Assembly (NCBI RefSeq): GCF_019083965.1
Contig: NZ_JAHRCY010000004.1
Span: 203,236 to 267,235 of the forward strand
DNA length: 64,000 bases
From: Catellatospora tritici
GTDB lineage: Bacteria > Actinomycetota > Actinomycetes > Mycobacteriales > Micromonosporaceae
Direction: 5' to 3'
The notes beneath the pieces are model-generated. The model was not told the DNA's origin, searched no databases, and saw nothing but the letters and a program-made list of their open reading frames with translations. Position 1 is the stretch's first letter; each line of letters begins with the position of its first letter. Position numbers and translations under genes: made by a program. Shown here in pieces: positions 9,277 through 18,028 of the stretch.

Positions 9277-10010
9277 GCGGCCACCCCCGAAGCGACCAGG
9301 CGGGCGGCGATCGCGGTCGGGTCCGCGCCGGTGATCTCGTCGACCAGGCGGCCGTCGGCCAGCACCAGCACGCGATCGGCGGTCGCCGCCGCGACCGGGT
9401 CGTGGGTCACCATCACCACGCTCTGCCCGTGCGAGTCGACCAGCTGTCGCAGCGCGGCCAGCACCACCGCGGCGGCCCGGCTGTCCAGCGCGCCGGTGGG
9501 CTCGTCGGCGAACAGCACCGCCGGGCGGGTGATCAGTGCTCGGGCGATGGCGACGCGCTGCTGCTCGCCGCCGGACAGTTGGGCCGGATAGTGTCCGGCC
9601 CGGTCGGCCAGGCCGACCTCCGCCAGCGCCCGCATCACCTGGTCGGGGGCGGGCACGCGGCGGGCAAGGCGCAGCGGCAGCGCCGTGTTCTGCGCCGCGG
9701 TCAGCGCGCCCACCAGGTTGTACGACTGGAAGACGAACCCGACCTTGTCGCGGCGCAGCAGGGTACGGTCGTGCTCGCTCAGCCCGGCGAGGTCGGTGCC
9801 GCCGATCCAGACCTGCCCGCCGTCGACGGTGTCGAGCCCGGCCGCGCACTGCAGCAGCGTCGACTTGCCCGACCCGGACGCGCCCATGACCGCGGTGAAG
9901 GTGCCGTCGGCGAACTCGGCGCTCACCCCGTCCAGCGCGGTCACCGCGCCGGGACCGGTTCCGTATGTCTTGCGGACCGCGCGCAGGCGGACCGAGTGCG
10001 TGGAAGTCAT
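9273..10010 (-). CDS. ABC transporter ATP-binding protein (MacB/LolD-like)
   Basis: 245 residues starting MTSTHSVRLRAVRKTYG. Walker A GASGSGKSTLLQ, Q-loop FVFQSYNLVG, signature LSGGEQQRVAIARAL, Walker B AVLFADEPTGALD and H-loop VMVTHDP are all intact. The DEPTGALD form is typical of the MacB/LolD subgroup paired with FtsX-like permeases. A longer reading from 10082 adds a signal-like sequence and is not supported. The stop overlaps the permease start. Confidence 0.93.
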   Translation of the reverse strand: MTSTHSVRLRAVRKTYGTGPGAVTALDGVSAEFADGTFTAVMGASGSGKSTLLQCAAGLDTVDGGQVWIGGTDLAGLSEHDRTLLRRDKVGFVFQSYNLVGALTAAQNTALPLRLARRVPAPDQVMRALAEVGLADRAGHYPAQLSGGEQQRVAIARALITRPAVLFADEPTGALDSRAAAVVLAALRQLVDSHGQSVVMVTHDPVAAATADRVLVLADGRLVDEITGADPTAIAARLVASGVAA

Positions 10011-10119
10011 GACGTCCAACAAACCCGATGCCGGGCCTGCGCACACGGGTGCGGCGGCGAGGATCGTCACTACACCCAGCACTACTGTCAGGCAGGTTTT
10101 CGCAGGTTAAAGTCGTGCG

Positions 10120-11331
10120 GTGACCGCCCGCACCGCCCTGTCCGCCGCGACGGCACCCCCGTGGCGGCTGCTGGCGACGGGCTGGCCGTGGCGGTCGGTG
10201 GCGTACCTGCTGGCCGGGGCGATCCCGGCGGCGCTGCCGCTCGCGCTGCTGATCGGCATCGACCTGCTGCGCCCGGATCTCACCGCACTGCTTGTGCTGC
10301 TACTGCTCGCGCTGCTGGTCGTGATCGGGGCCGGGCCGCTGCTGGTCGCGTTCGAACGCCGCAGCCTTCGGCTGGCCGATCCACGGCCGCTGCCGCCGCG
10401 CCCGCCGCTACGGCTGCGCGACGCCGCCGCCTGGCGCGAGATCGGGTACGCCGTGCTCAACGCCTGCGTCACCTGGTGGCTGGACCTGGCCGTGATCGGC
10501 CTGTCGCTGTTCCCGCCGTTGCTGCTCATGTCGGCGCCGCTGCAGCCGTCCGGCCCGACCGCCGAACTACAGGCGGGCCCGTGGCTGTCGGCCCTGCTGG
10601 CCGTCGCGGGCCTGGTGCTGCTGCCGCTGGCCGCGTACCCGATCACCGCCTGGGCCGGAGTCCGCGCCGCGATCACCCGCACGGTGCTGGCGCCCTCCGA
10701 CACCGAACTGGTCGAGGTGCTGCGTTCCCGTGAGCGCCTCGTCGACGGGTTCGAGGCGGAGCGCCGCCGCATCGAACGGGACCTGCACGACGGCGCCCAG
10801 CAGCGGCTGGTCGCCCTGAGCGTCACCCTCGGCCTGGCCCGGCTGCGCGTGGCGGACGCCGATGCCGTGGCACCGCTGCTCGACGACGCCCGCGAACAGA
10901 CCGCGCTGGCCCTGACCGAGCTGCGGGAACTGATCCGTGGTGTACACCCGCAGATCCTCAGCGACCGCGGCCTGGCGGCGGCGCTGCGCGACATCGCCGG
11001 CCGCTCGCCGGTGCCCGTCGACCTGGAACTGCGGCTGGCCGGGCGCCTGCCCGCGCCGGTCGAGGCCGCGGCCTACTTCGCGGCCAACGAGGCGCTGGCC
11101 AACATCGCCCGGCACAGCGGCGCGGCCCGCGGCCGGATGTCGGCGTGGACCCAGGACCGGCTGCTGCTGTTGGAGATCGCCGACGACGGTACGGGTGGCG
11201 CCGACCCGGCCCGCGGCACCGGCCTGACCGGTCTGGCCGACCGGATCGCCGCCACCGGCGGACGGCTGCTGCTGGCCAGTCCCGCGGGTGGGCCGACGCT
11301 GCTGCGGGTGGAGCTGCCGTGCCAGCGCTGA
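10120..11331 (+). CDS. sensor histidine kinase (NarL-type partner, HPK7)
   Basis: 403 residues, GTG start. Four to five membrane helices fill residues 25-185 (YLLAGAIPAALPLALLIGI, LLVLLLLALLVVIGAGPLL, VIGLSLFPPLLLM, LLAVAGLVLLPLAAYPI). The dimerisation box is ERRRIERDLHDGAQQRLVAL with phospho-acceptor His223. The HATPase_c part has NEALANIARHSGA and a degenerate ATP lid (ADDGTGGADPARGTGLTGLADR). The signal is probably sensed within the membrane. The gene overlaps the response regulator by 13 bases and is divergent from the ABC exporter it probably controls. Confidence 0.92.
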   Translation: MTARTALSAATAPPWRLLATGWPWRSVAYLLAGAIPAALPLALLIGIDLLRPDLTALLVLLLLALLVVIGAGPLLVAFERRSLRLADPRPLPPRPPLRLRDAAAWREIGYAVLNACVTWWLDLAVIGLSLFPPLLLMSAPLQPSGPTAELQAGPWLSALLAVAGLVLLPLAAYPITAWAGVRAAITRTVLAPSDTELVEVLRSRERLVDGFEAERRRIERDLHDGAQQRLVALSVTLGLARLRVADADAVAPLLDDAREQTALALTELRELIRGVHPQILSDRGLAAALRDIAGRSPVPVDLELRLAGRLPAPVEAAAYFAANEALANIARHSGAARGRMSAWTQDRLLLLEIADDGTGGADPARGTGLTGLADRIAATGGRLLLASPAGGPTLLRVELPCQR

Positions 11332-11969
11332 GGGTGGTGCTCGCCGAGGACTCGGTGCTGCTGCGCGACGGCCTCACCGGGCTGCTGCGGCACTTCGGCC
11401 ACGAGGTCGTCGCCGCGGTCGGCGACCCCGAGACGCTGATCGACCGCACCCTCGACCTGCGGCCCGACGTCGTCGTCACCGACGTGCGGATGCCCCCGTC
11501 GTTCGCCGACGAGGGCCTGCGGGCCGCCCTGACGCTGCGGGCCACCCGACCCGACCTGCCGATCCTGGTGCTCAGCCAGTACGTCGAGCAGACCTACGCC
11601 ACCGAGCTGATCGACTCCGGGCGCGGGGTGGGCACCGGATACCTGCTCAAGGACCGCGTCGGGGATGTCGCCGAGTTCGTCGACGCGCTGGTCCGGGTGG
11701 CGGCCGGGCGCACCGTCATCGACCCGGAGGTGGTCCGGCAACTGCTCGACCGTCGCCGCGATCCGCTGCACCGGCTCACCCCGCGGGAGCGGGAGGTGCT
11801 GGGGCTGGTCGCCGAGGGGCGTTCCAACTCCGCCATCGCCCGGCGGCTGGTGGTGACCGAGGCCGCGGTGGCCAAGCACATCGCGGGCATCCTCGCCAAG
11901 CTCGACCTGCCGCCCGCTGCCGACGACCACCGTCGCGTCCTGGCCGTCCTGGCGTACCTGGGCGCCTGA
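11319..11969 (+). CDS. LuxR/NarL-family response regulator
   Basis: 216 residues from GTG at 11319, preceded by GGTGGAG. Receiver domain: acidic pair in LAEDS, phospho-acceptor Asp55 in VVTDVRMP, Lys in YLLKDR. The C-terminal HTH (about 150-210) reads LTPREREVLGLVAEGRSNSAIARRL then TEAAVAKHIAGILAKLDL, the LuxR fold. The start lies inside the kinase gene, so translation is coupled. Its likely target is the divergent ABC exporter promoter between 10011 and 10119. Confidence 0.93.
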   Translation: MPALRVVLAEDSVLLRDGLTGLLRHFGHEVVAAVGDPETLIDRTLDLRPDVVVTDVRMPPSFADEGLRAALTLRATRPDLPILVLSQYVEQTYATELIDSGRGVGTGYLLKDRVGDVAEFVDALVRVAAGRTVIDPEVVRQLLDRRRDPLHRLTPREREVLGLVAEGRSNSAIARRLVVTEAAVAKHIAGILAKLDLPPAADDHRRVLAVLAYLGA

Positions 11970-11994
11970 ACCGCGGCGATCGGCGGAGCGGCGG

Positions 11995-13101
11995 TCAGCG
12001 ACTCGGCAGGTCGAGGTTGAGGCCGAGCCACGCGGCCAGGTCGGCGATCTCACGGTCGATCGCGGCCGCCATCGCCTTGGTGAACGCAACGTCCTGGTGG
12101 ACCGCGTCCACGCGCAGCACCCCGGCCCGCCGGTCGGCGGTGGCGTCGAGCTTTCCGACCAGCTGGTTGCCGTACAGGATGGGCATGGCCCAGTAGCCCC
12201 ACCGGCGTTTGGCGGCGGGCTTGTACATCTCCAGCTGATAGTCGAACCCGAACAGGTCGGTCATCCGTTTGCGGTCGAACACCAGCCGGTCCAGCGGCGA
12301 CAGCAGCACCGCCCGGCCGCTGAACGGCTGCCCCAGCTGGAGCGGGTCGACCAGCCACCGGCCGCGCACGCCCTCGACCACCGCCGGTTCGCCGACCTCG
12401 ACCCCGTCGACCGGCTCAGCAGGCTGCTTCGCGGCGCTGACCCGGGCGATGCCCAGGGAACGCAGCCGCCGCTCGGCCCGGATCCGCGCGGCTTCATCGG
12501 CGGCGACGACCCGGTCGTCGGGGTGGATCCGCTCGGCCAGATCCCACAGGCGCTCGCGACCGTCGCGTCCGGCCATGGCGACCTCGCCCTTCGCCTCCAG
12601 CAGCTCCAGCATCTTCAGCACGTTGCGGTCGTTGCTCCAGCCGCTCGACGACCAGGGGATCTCGCACGTGTCGGGCAGCTCCCGGGCCGGTAGCGGCCCG
12701 TCGGACCGCAGTCGGGAAAGGATGTCCAGGCGGCAGCCCCGGTTGGCCGCGACCCAGTCACGCCGGTAGCGCTGCCAGTCGAGCAGCTCGCCGCGGCCGG
12801 GCCAGTCCGCCATGTCGGCGCGGTACAGCGCGAGGTCCTCGGCGGGCCGGATCATGCCCTGCACCTCGAGCAGCGCCTGGTTGCCCAGCGCGGACTCCAG
12901 GTGGTCGGGCCGGTAGGACGAACCCAGCCGGCTCCACAGCACCAGATCCGCGCTCGGTGCCACGGCGGCGGTCTGGTCGGCCTGAAGCAGGGTCAACCGG
13001 CGGACCACCTCCAGCAGCGACGTCGGCTGCGGCCGGTCCAGCAGCTGGGCGCGTATCGCGATACGTCGCGCCTCGACCCGGGTGAGCTCGTGTGCCGCCA
13101 C
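11995..13101 (-). CDS. winged-helix protein, YcaQ/AlkX-type DNA glycosylase-related (HTH_42)
   Basis: 368 residues. Matches the HTH_42 winged-helix family (PF06224) that includes the crosslink-repair glycosylases YcaQ and AlkX. It has the N-terminal SLLEVVRRLTLLQADQTAAV, with two Gln residues spaced differently from the QxQ motif of YcaQ, the tract DMADWPGRGELLDWQRYRRDW, a central helical part with HPDDRVVAADEA, and the C-terminal LLSPLDRLVFDRKR, FDYQLEMYKPAAKRRWGYWAMPILYG, VGKLDATADR. Many relatives are uncharacterised, so glycosylase activity is inference. The start is at 13101, with only 190 bp to the divergent LPMO gene. Confidence 0.75.
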   Translation of the reverse strand: MAAHELTRVEARRIAIRAQLLDRPQPTSLLEVVRRLTLLQADQTAAVAPSADLVLWSRLGSSYRPDHLESALGNQALLEVQGMIRPAEDLALYRADMADWPGRGELLDWQRYRRDWVAANRGCRLDILSRLRSDGPLPARELPDTCEIPWSSSGWSNDRNVLKMLELLEAKGEVAMAGRDGRERLWDLAERIHPDDRVVAADEAARIRAERRLRSLGIARVSAAKQPAEPVDGVEVGEPAVVEGVRGRWLVDPLQLGQPFSGRAVLLSPLDRLVFDRKRMTDLFGFDYQLEMYKPAAKRRWGYWAMPILYGNQLVGKLDATADRRAGVLRVDAVHQDVAFTKAMAAAIDREIADLAAWLGLNLDLPSR

Positions 13102-13164
13102 GCCCCGAGGCTAGACGGCACCACTGACACCCCGGTGGGGCCCTCCGCTACCACCTTTACCAGA

Positions 13165-13200
13165 AGGCAACCTTATTAGTTGGTTAACAATATTTACAGT
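13165..13200 (+). promoter_or_regulatory. AT-rich promoter-like patch upstream of the LPMO gene
   Basis: A 35-base stretch rich in A/T (including GTTAACAATATTTAC) stands out in the 190-bp divergent spacer. It probably contains the promoter or regulator site of the secreted LPMO gene, about 100 bp upstream of its start. I could not fit unambiguous -35/-10 boxes or a chitin-regulator consensus. Confidence 0.3.
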
Positions 13201-13291
13201 TGTGCCCGACGCTCCTTATCGTCCCGTCAGCGTGTGTCGACAGACACATCACCCCGACCGACCCGATCCAACATCCGATCAGGAGAAGTCA

Positions 13292-14059
13292 ATGCGCAAA
13301 CGCATCCTCACACCGGTGCTGTCGACCCTCGCGGTCGTCGCATCGATGCTGGTGGCGACCCCGGCGCACGCCCACGGCTACGTGTCGTCCCCGGCCAGCC
13401 GCCAGGCGATGTGCGCCCAGGGCAAGGTCACCGGCTGCGGTGACATCGTCTGGGAGCCGCAGAGCGTCGAGGCACCCAAGGGCTCCTTGCAGTGCAACGG
13501 CGGCGGCAGCCGCTTCGCCGAGCTCAACGACAACACCAAGAACTGGCCCGCCACCACGGTGACCGACAACGTCACCTTCAACTGGGTGCTCACCGCCCGC
13601 CACCGCACCAGCACCTGGGAGTACTTCGTCGGCAGCACCCGCATCGCGGTCTTCGACGACGGCGGCGCCCAGCCCGGCGCCACCGTCTCGCACAACGTCA
13701 ACCTCGGCGGGCGCACCGGCCGGTTCACCGTGCTGGCCCGCTGGAACGTCTACGACACCATCAACGCCTTCTACTCCTGCGTAGACGTCCAGGTCGGCAC
13801 CGGGCCGTCCCCGTCGCCGAGCGCCAGCCCGTCGCCGTCGCCCAGCGCCAGTCCGTCGGCATCGCCGTCGCCCTCGCGGTCGGCCACTCCGTCGCCGTCG
13901 ACCAGCCCCACCACCGGCGGCACCTGGGCCGCGGGCACCACGTACGCCGTCGGCGCCACCGTCACCTACGGCGGGCTCACCTACCGGTGCCGCCAGGCGC
14001 ACACCGCCATCGCCGGTTGGGAACCGCCCAACGTACCGGCGCTCTGGCAGCTCGTCTGA
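13292..14059 (+). CDS. secreted AA10 lytic polysaccharide monooxygenase with C-terminal chitin-binding module
   Basis: 255 residues, ATG at 13292 preceded by AGGAGAA. The signal peptide ends ATPAHA, so mature His28 (HGYVSSPASR) is the N-terminal copper ligand. The second histidine-brace residue is probably His104 in LTARHRTSTWEYF. The catalytic domain is short, about 140 residues, with paired cysteines (MCAQGKVTGCG, LQCNGG, YSCVDV). A Ser/Pro linker of about 45 residues leads to a CBM5/12 module (TWAAGTTYAVGATVTYGGLTYRCRQAHTA, then W near the end). AA10 enzymes cleave crystalline chitin or cellulose oxidatively; the CBM favours chitin. Regiospecificity cannot be read. Confidence 0.93.
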   Translation: MRKRILTPVLSTLAVVASMLVATPAHAHGYVSSPASRQAMCAQGKVTGCGDIVWEPQSVEAPKGSLQCNGGGSRFAELNDNTKNWPATTVTDNVTFNWVLTARHRTSTWEYFVGSTRIAVFDDGGAQPGATVSHNVNLGGRTGRFTVLARWNVYDTINAFYSCVDVQVGTGPSPSPSASPSPSPSASPSASPSPSRSATPSPSTSPTTGGTWAAGTTYAVGATVTYGGLTYRCRQAHTAIAGWEPPNVPALWQLV

Positions 14060-14069
14060 TCAACCCTCG

Positions 14070-14102
14070 CCGGGTCCGCGCCGATGCCGGGCGCGGACCC
14101 GG
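14070..14102 (+). terminator. intrinsic hairpin terminator after the LPMO gene
   Basis: 13-bp perfect stem (CCGGGTCCGCGCC with GGCGCGGACCCGG) and 7-base loop, starting ten bases after the LPMO stop and ending 20 bases before the next gene. It probably ends or attenuates LPMO transcription. Confidence 0.75.
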
Positions 14103-14122
14103 CCCCACCGAGGAGCCCGCTC

Positions 14123-14707
14123 ATGAAGTACCCCGCCCTGCTCGTCGCCGTCGTCCTGCTGCTGACCGGCTGCGCCCCCGACGGCGCCCAGCCCGCCCCC
14201 GCCACCCCGCCCGGCACGCCGCCACCGGTGGTGTCGGAGACGGGCGGGTTCAACGACACCGACGTGATGTTCGCCCAGATGATGCTGGCCCAGTACCAGC
14301 CCGCCGCCGCGCTGCTCGACACCGCGCGCACCCGCGCCGTCAGCGACAAGGTCCGGCAGCTGGCCGCCGCGATCGCCGCCACCCAGGCCGATGAGCAGAA
14401 GACGATCGAAGAGTGGCTCGTCGGCTGGGGCAAGGCGAGCGCCCCGGCCGCCGACGCCGGACTCCACGCCGGACACGGTGGTCTGCCCGCCGACCCCGCC
14501 GCCGAGCTGAAGGCCCTGCGCGAGGCCTCCGACCGCGAGTACGACAAGGTCCTGCTCAACCTCCTCATCGGCCGCCAGCACCAGGCCGTCGAGTACGCCC
14601 GGATGGAACTGTCCTCGGGCACCAACGCCGCCGCGCTCGCCCTGGCGACCCGGGTCGACCAGTCCCGCACCGCCCAGATCTCCATGATGCTCGGCCTGGT
14701 CGCCTGA
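14123..14707 (+). CDS. DUF305-like lipoprotein with degenerate metal-site motifs
   Basis: 194 residues, ATG at 14123 after GAGGAG. The N-terminal helix ends in the lipobox LLTGC, so it is probably a membrane-anchored lipoprotein. The two-repeat helical layout fits DUF305 (ferritin-like): DTDVMFAQMMLAQYQPAAALLDTA and YDKVLLNLLIGRQHQAVEYARMEL. In typical DUF305 proteins these places hold HHQ motifs (MIPHHQ, MIxHHQ). Here the first pair is replaced (LAQYQ) and the second keeps one His (RQHQ). A His-rich AGLHAGHGG lies between them. Its function is unknown; metal binding is likely altered. Confidence 0.75.
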   Translation: MKYPALLVAVVLLLTGCAPDGAQPAPATPPGTPPPVVSETGGFNDTDVMFAQMMLAQYQPAAALLDTARTRAVSDKVRQLAAAIAATQADEQKTIEEWLVGWGKASAPAADAGLHAGHGGLPADPAAELKALREASDREYDKVLLNLLIGRQHQAVEYARMELSSGTNAAALALATRVDQSRTAQISMMLGLVA

Positions 14708-14931
14708 GGCGCTGAAGGTCGTCGTCTCCGTCACCCAGACGGCCCCGACCTGGAACCGACCACGTCGCAGGACTCCTCGGTGGTCGAGCCGTAGCGCGGC
14801 CGGTGTGCCGGTCCGGCCTCGCCCGGCCGCTGCCGGAGGTAACTTCGTCTAGGGGCATCACCACCGGCGCACGCAGGCACTTTCGACAACTGAACCGCGA
14901 CGCTGCCGTGCCGCCCTGGCCGGGCAGTGTC

Positions 14932-14963
14932 GGCGCCGTGACCGCGCAGGCGGTCACGGCGCC
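14932..14963. terminator. bidirectional hairpin terminator
   Basis: Perfect 14-bp stem (GGCGCCGTGACCGC with GCGGTCACGGCGCC) with a 4-base loop, 18 bases beyond the stop of the converging MMPL gene and about 225 bases beyond the DUF305 gene. The rest of the 274-bp spacer shows no gene. Confidence 0.75.
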
Positions 14964-14981
14964 TCGGGCGGGCAGCGACGC

Positions 14982-17330
14982 CTACGACGTCGCGGAGACC
15001 GGCACGTCGGCGTCCGGTTCCTCGGCGGCGGGGGAGCGCGACCCGCGCCGGACGTGGACCATGGTGCGGACCCGCCGCAGGCCGTTCGGGCCGCCGAGCG
15101 CGTCCATCACCGACAGCAACGCCGGGGCCAGCACCGAGCGCACCACGAACGCGTCGAGCATGATGCCCACCGCCAGCGCGAACGCCAGTTCTCGGAACGG
15201 GCGCAGTGGCACCAGCGCCAGCAGGCCGAAACTGACCGCGAGGGTGAACGCGGCGGTGCGGATGGCACGAGCAGACTGCGGCAGCGTGATCGCCAGCGCG
15301 TCACGCAGCGGTCGTCGGCGGGCCTCGTTCCACGCCGGGCCGATGCCGAAGATGTTGTAGTCCGAGCCCAGCGCGGCCAGCAGCACCGCGGCGGCGAACG
15401 GAACGTAGAAGGTCAGCCCGTCGGCGCCCAGGTGGTCCTGGAACAGCCACGTGGTCGCGCCGAGGGCGGCGCCGATCGCCAGCACGCTGCACGCCAGCAG
15501 CGCCACCGGCACCGCGAACGCCCGCAGGTAGAGCATGAGGAACAGCAGGTTCGCCGCCAGCGCCGCCAGGGCGATCCGGCCCAGGTCGCTGACGGTCTGG
15601 TCGACGATCACCTTGGCGATCGCGGTGTCGCCGCCGACGCTGGTCTGTACGTCGGCGAGCCCGGCCGAGCGCAGGAGGCCGGGCAACTGCTCCTCCAACC
15701 GTGTCAGCGTGCCCACGGCGGTGGCGCCGAGTGGTTCGTCGGACAGGATCAGCAGGTAGCGGGCGGCCGCCTGGTCGGACGACCGGAACAGGTGCAGATC
15801 CTCGGGCACCGCGCCGTCGCCCGGTCCGACGATCGCCGCGACCCCGGGGACCTTACGCAGCGACTCCTGCAGTTTGGCGAGCTGTTCCTCATGGGACGCC
15901 ACACCGGCGCCTTCCAGCAGCAACTCGGTGGGGGACAGGATGCCCTTGGCGAAGCCCGACTCGGCCTCGGTCGCCGCCCTGCGCGCGGGGTGGTCGGTGG
16001 GCAGCGCCTCGATGAACGACACACCCAGCGACATGTGGCGTACCGGCAGCGCGGCGGTGACCAGCCCGGCGGCGCATAGCAGCAGCACCGGAAAGGCGAA
16101 CCACGGCCGGGTGAGCAGGCGCGCCCACCGGCCGCTCGGCGGCGCGGGGTCGGCGTCGGCCGGGTCCGCGGCAGCGTCGCGGCGAGGCGCCCACAGCGCG
16201 GCCGGACCCATGATGGCCAGGAGCGCGGGCACCAGCGTGACCGCCACGATCATGCCGATGAGCACGGCTACGCCCATCCCGGGACCGAACGCGCGGAACG
16301 CGGCCGATCCGGCGACGACCAGGGCGCCGGTGCCCGCGGCGGCAGTCGCGCCGGCGGTCGCGATGATCGGGGTGAAGCGTGCCGTGGCGTGGCGGGCCGC
16401 GTCGAGCCGATCGGCGCCGGCGGCCAGCCGCGTCCGCACCGCCGACAGATAGAACACGACGTAGTCGGTCACCACGCCCAGCAGCAGCGCCACCAGCAGC
16501 GGCTGTGTCTCCTGCGGCACCGGCACGCCGAGCCGCTGCGCGAGCGCGCCGCCGACGTGCAGGGTGAGCACGATCGCCACGCCCGCGACGCCAAGGGCCA
16601 GCAGCGGCGCCACCACCGATCGGAACGCGAACGCCACGATCACGAACACCGCCAGGACGGTGACCGCCTCCAACCACGGCAGATGTGAAAGGACGATGTT
16701 GCCCTGCTCGACCCGGGCGGGCACCGACCCGGTGACACCGACGACGGCGTCGTCACCGTCGTAGTGCGCGGCGGCGAACTTCTGCGCCGCGGCCAGCTGA
16801 TCGGCGAAGGTGACGTCGGGGGCGGTGAACAGGTAGGTGATGATCGTGGTGTTGCTCTCCCGGGAGCCGGGCAGCAGGCCGAGAGTGTTGGACACCGGTA
16901 CCGCGGCCAGGATCGGCTTGGCGTCCGGGTACTCGCCCTGGCTGACCGCCCTAGCCCGGGTCACCGCCTCGGTCTGCACCGACGCGGGCAGCCCGCGCGG
17001 ATCGCGCTGGACGAGGGCCACCCGGCTCAGCAGCGGAACGCCGAACTTGTCGTAGGAGCGGACCTCGCTGCGGATCGCCGGGTTGTCGACCGACACCAGC
17101 TGGCCGAGGTCGCTGCCCCCGTTGCCGAGCGCGGGCAGGTACACCACCGCGGCGGCGGTCGCGGCCAGCCACAGCGCCACGATCAGCCAGCGCAGCCAGA
17201 CCACGACCCGCGCGTAGGCGCCGAGCAGCGCACTGGGCCGCCAGCGGCTGACCGGCCGCACCGCGGCGTCGTCGGTTGAGCCTTCGTCCCCGGACGGGAC
17301 CTGTGTGTCTGGTGCCTCGGCCCGCGTCAC
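14982..17330 (-). CDS. MMPL/RND-family membrane transporter
   Basis: 782 residues from GTG at 17330, preceded by GGGAGGT. It has the duplicated MMPL layout: a first helix near residue 45 (WLRWLIVALWLAATAAAVVYLP), a large loop domain, then helix blocks (LPWLEAVTVLAVFVIVAFAFRSVVAPLLALG, TDYVVFYLSAVRTRL) and a second half with the same pattern (GSDYNIFGIGPAWNEARRRP). The TDY and SDY triplets in the pore helices are the expected proton-relay acidic residues. Family members export lipids, siderophores or drugs. No biosynthetic neighbours point to a substrate. Confidence 0.9.
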   Translation of the reverse strand: MTRAEAPDTQVPSGDEGSTDDAAVRPVSRWRPSALLGAYARVVVWLRWLIVALWLAATAAAVVYLPALGNGGSDLGQLVSVDNPAIRSEVRSYDKFGVPLLSRVALVQRDPRGLPASVQTEAVTRARAVSQGEYPDAKPILAAVPVSNTLGLLPGSRESNTTIITYLFTAPDVTFADQLAAAQKFAAAHYDGDDAVVGVTGSVPARVEQGNIVLSHLPWLEAVTVLAVFVIVAFAFRSVVAPLLALGVAGVAIVLTLHVGGALAQRLGVPVPQETQPLLVALLLGVVTDYVVFYLSAVRTRLAAGADRLDAARHATARFTPIIATAGATAAAGTGALVVAGSAAFRAFGPGMGVAVLIGMIVAVTLVPALLAIMGPAALWAPRRDAAADPADADPAPPSGRWARLLTRPWFAFPVLLLCAAGLVTAALPVRHMSLGVSFIEALPTDHPARRAATEAESGFAKGILSPTELLLEGAGVASHEEQLAKLQESLRKVPGVAAIVGPGDGAVPEDLHLFRSSDQAAARYLLILSDEPLGATAVGTLTRLEEQLPGLLRSAGLADVQTSVGGDTAIAKVIVDQTVSDLGRIALAALAANLLFLMLYLRAFAVPVALLACSVLAIGAALGATTWLFQDHLGADGLTFYVPFAAAVLLAALGSDYNIFGIGPAWNEARRRPLRDALAITLPQSARAIRTAAFTLAVSFGLLALVPLRPFRELAFALAVGIMLDAFVVRSVLAPALLSVMDALGGPNGLRRVRTMVHVRRGSRSPAAEEPDADVPVSATS

Positions 17331-17556
17331 GCCGCTACCTCCCTGAGGTGTCCGTACAGAAAACGCGCGCCGCCAGGCCGAACGGCCTTCGGCGCCACGC
17401 CTTCCGGAGATGCCCGCCAGGTGCGGCTTGAAACGGGGGCGGCGCCGACCGTGTCGGGCGACGCGATATTGCGCAGAAGTTGGGCCGGCGAGGTTTGAGC
17501 ATGCTGGTGAACCGGGCATCCTCAAGCCCGACCCGCCGCCCTCCGCGGGAGTCCGA

Positions 17557-18006
17557 ATGAGCCAGCCGCTGCAGTTGCGCCTGTACACCTCACCCGTCGG
17601 CATGTATCTGACCGTGCGCGGGCGCCTCGGCAGCACGACTGCCGACCAGCTCGGAAACGTGGTCGGCACGGCTCTGGACCGGCTGGACACCGGCCGCCTG
17701 TCCATAGACCTGTCGCATACGGAGGCCATCGACCTCGCCGCGATCAGAGCGTTGACCGGCTACCGGACCGTGGCGCTGCGCCGCGGAATCGCCCTCACGG
17801 TCGTCAACGCCCCCAGGCCGGTGCGAGCCGCGTTGCACGCCTGCCGCGCCGACGACCTGCTGGTGCCGCCGGGCACCGATACGCCGGAACCGGCCGACAG
17901 TGGTGGCACCACTGTCGGCCGGTTCCATGTGCTGCGCCCGGCGGGCGGGGGCCGCCCCGCGCCGGGGGCCACCACCCCGGCAGGAGGTCGGCGTCACCGC
18001 AGGTGA
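17557..18006 (+). CDS. STAS-domain protein (anti-anti-sigma-like)
   Basis: 149 residues, ATG at 17557 after GGGAG. Residues about 5-105 form a STAS fold: LQLRLYTSPVGMYLTVRGRLGSTTADQL, then LSIDLSHTEAIDLAAIRALTGY, then ALTVVNAPRPVRAALHAC. The usual phospho-acceptor serine (DxSG/DLS) is represented by DLSHTEAIDL, so regulation by phosphorylation is plausible but unproven. From residue 110 the sequence is low-complexity Pro/Gly/Arg and is read through a 19-bp perfect hairpin (17886-17926), so the last 40 residues may not be a conserved part of the protein. Confidence 0.75.
   Translation: MSQPLQLRLYTSPVGMYLTVRGRLGSTTADQLGNVVGTALDRLDTGRLSIDLSHTEAIDLAAIRALTGYRTVALRRGIALTVVNAPRPVRAALHACRADDLLVPPGTDTPEPADSGGTTVGRFHVLRPAGGGRPAPGATTPAGGRRHRR
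17886..17926. terminator. 19-bp perfect hairpin inside the 3' end of the STAS gene
   Basis: GGAACCGGCCGACAGTGGT pairs perfectly with its complement across a 3-base loop (GGC). It is the strongest hairpin I found in the window and has terminator form, yet lies about 80 bases inside the open frame. It may end transcripts from both the STAS gene and the converging helicase gene, whose stop is at 18029. Confidence 0.65.
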
Positions 18007-18028
18007 GCCGACCTCCGTTCGTCGGGTG

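Noticed and set aside
7447..9591. Plus-strand open frame of about 700 codons opposite the ABC permease
   Set aside because: Antisense shadow caused by high GC; composition is Arg/Gly/Gln-rich without family motifs, whereas the minus strand encodes clear FtsX domains.
13801..13920. Repetitive Ser/Pro codons in the LPMO gene, at first sight a minisatellite
   Set aside because: It encodes the flexible linker between catalytic and chitin-binding domains, the normal cause of such repeats.
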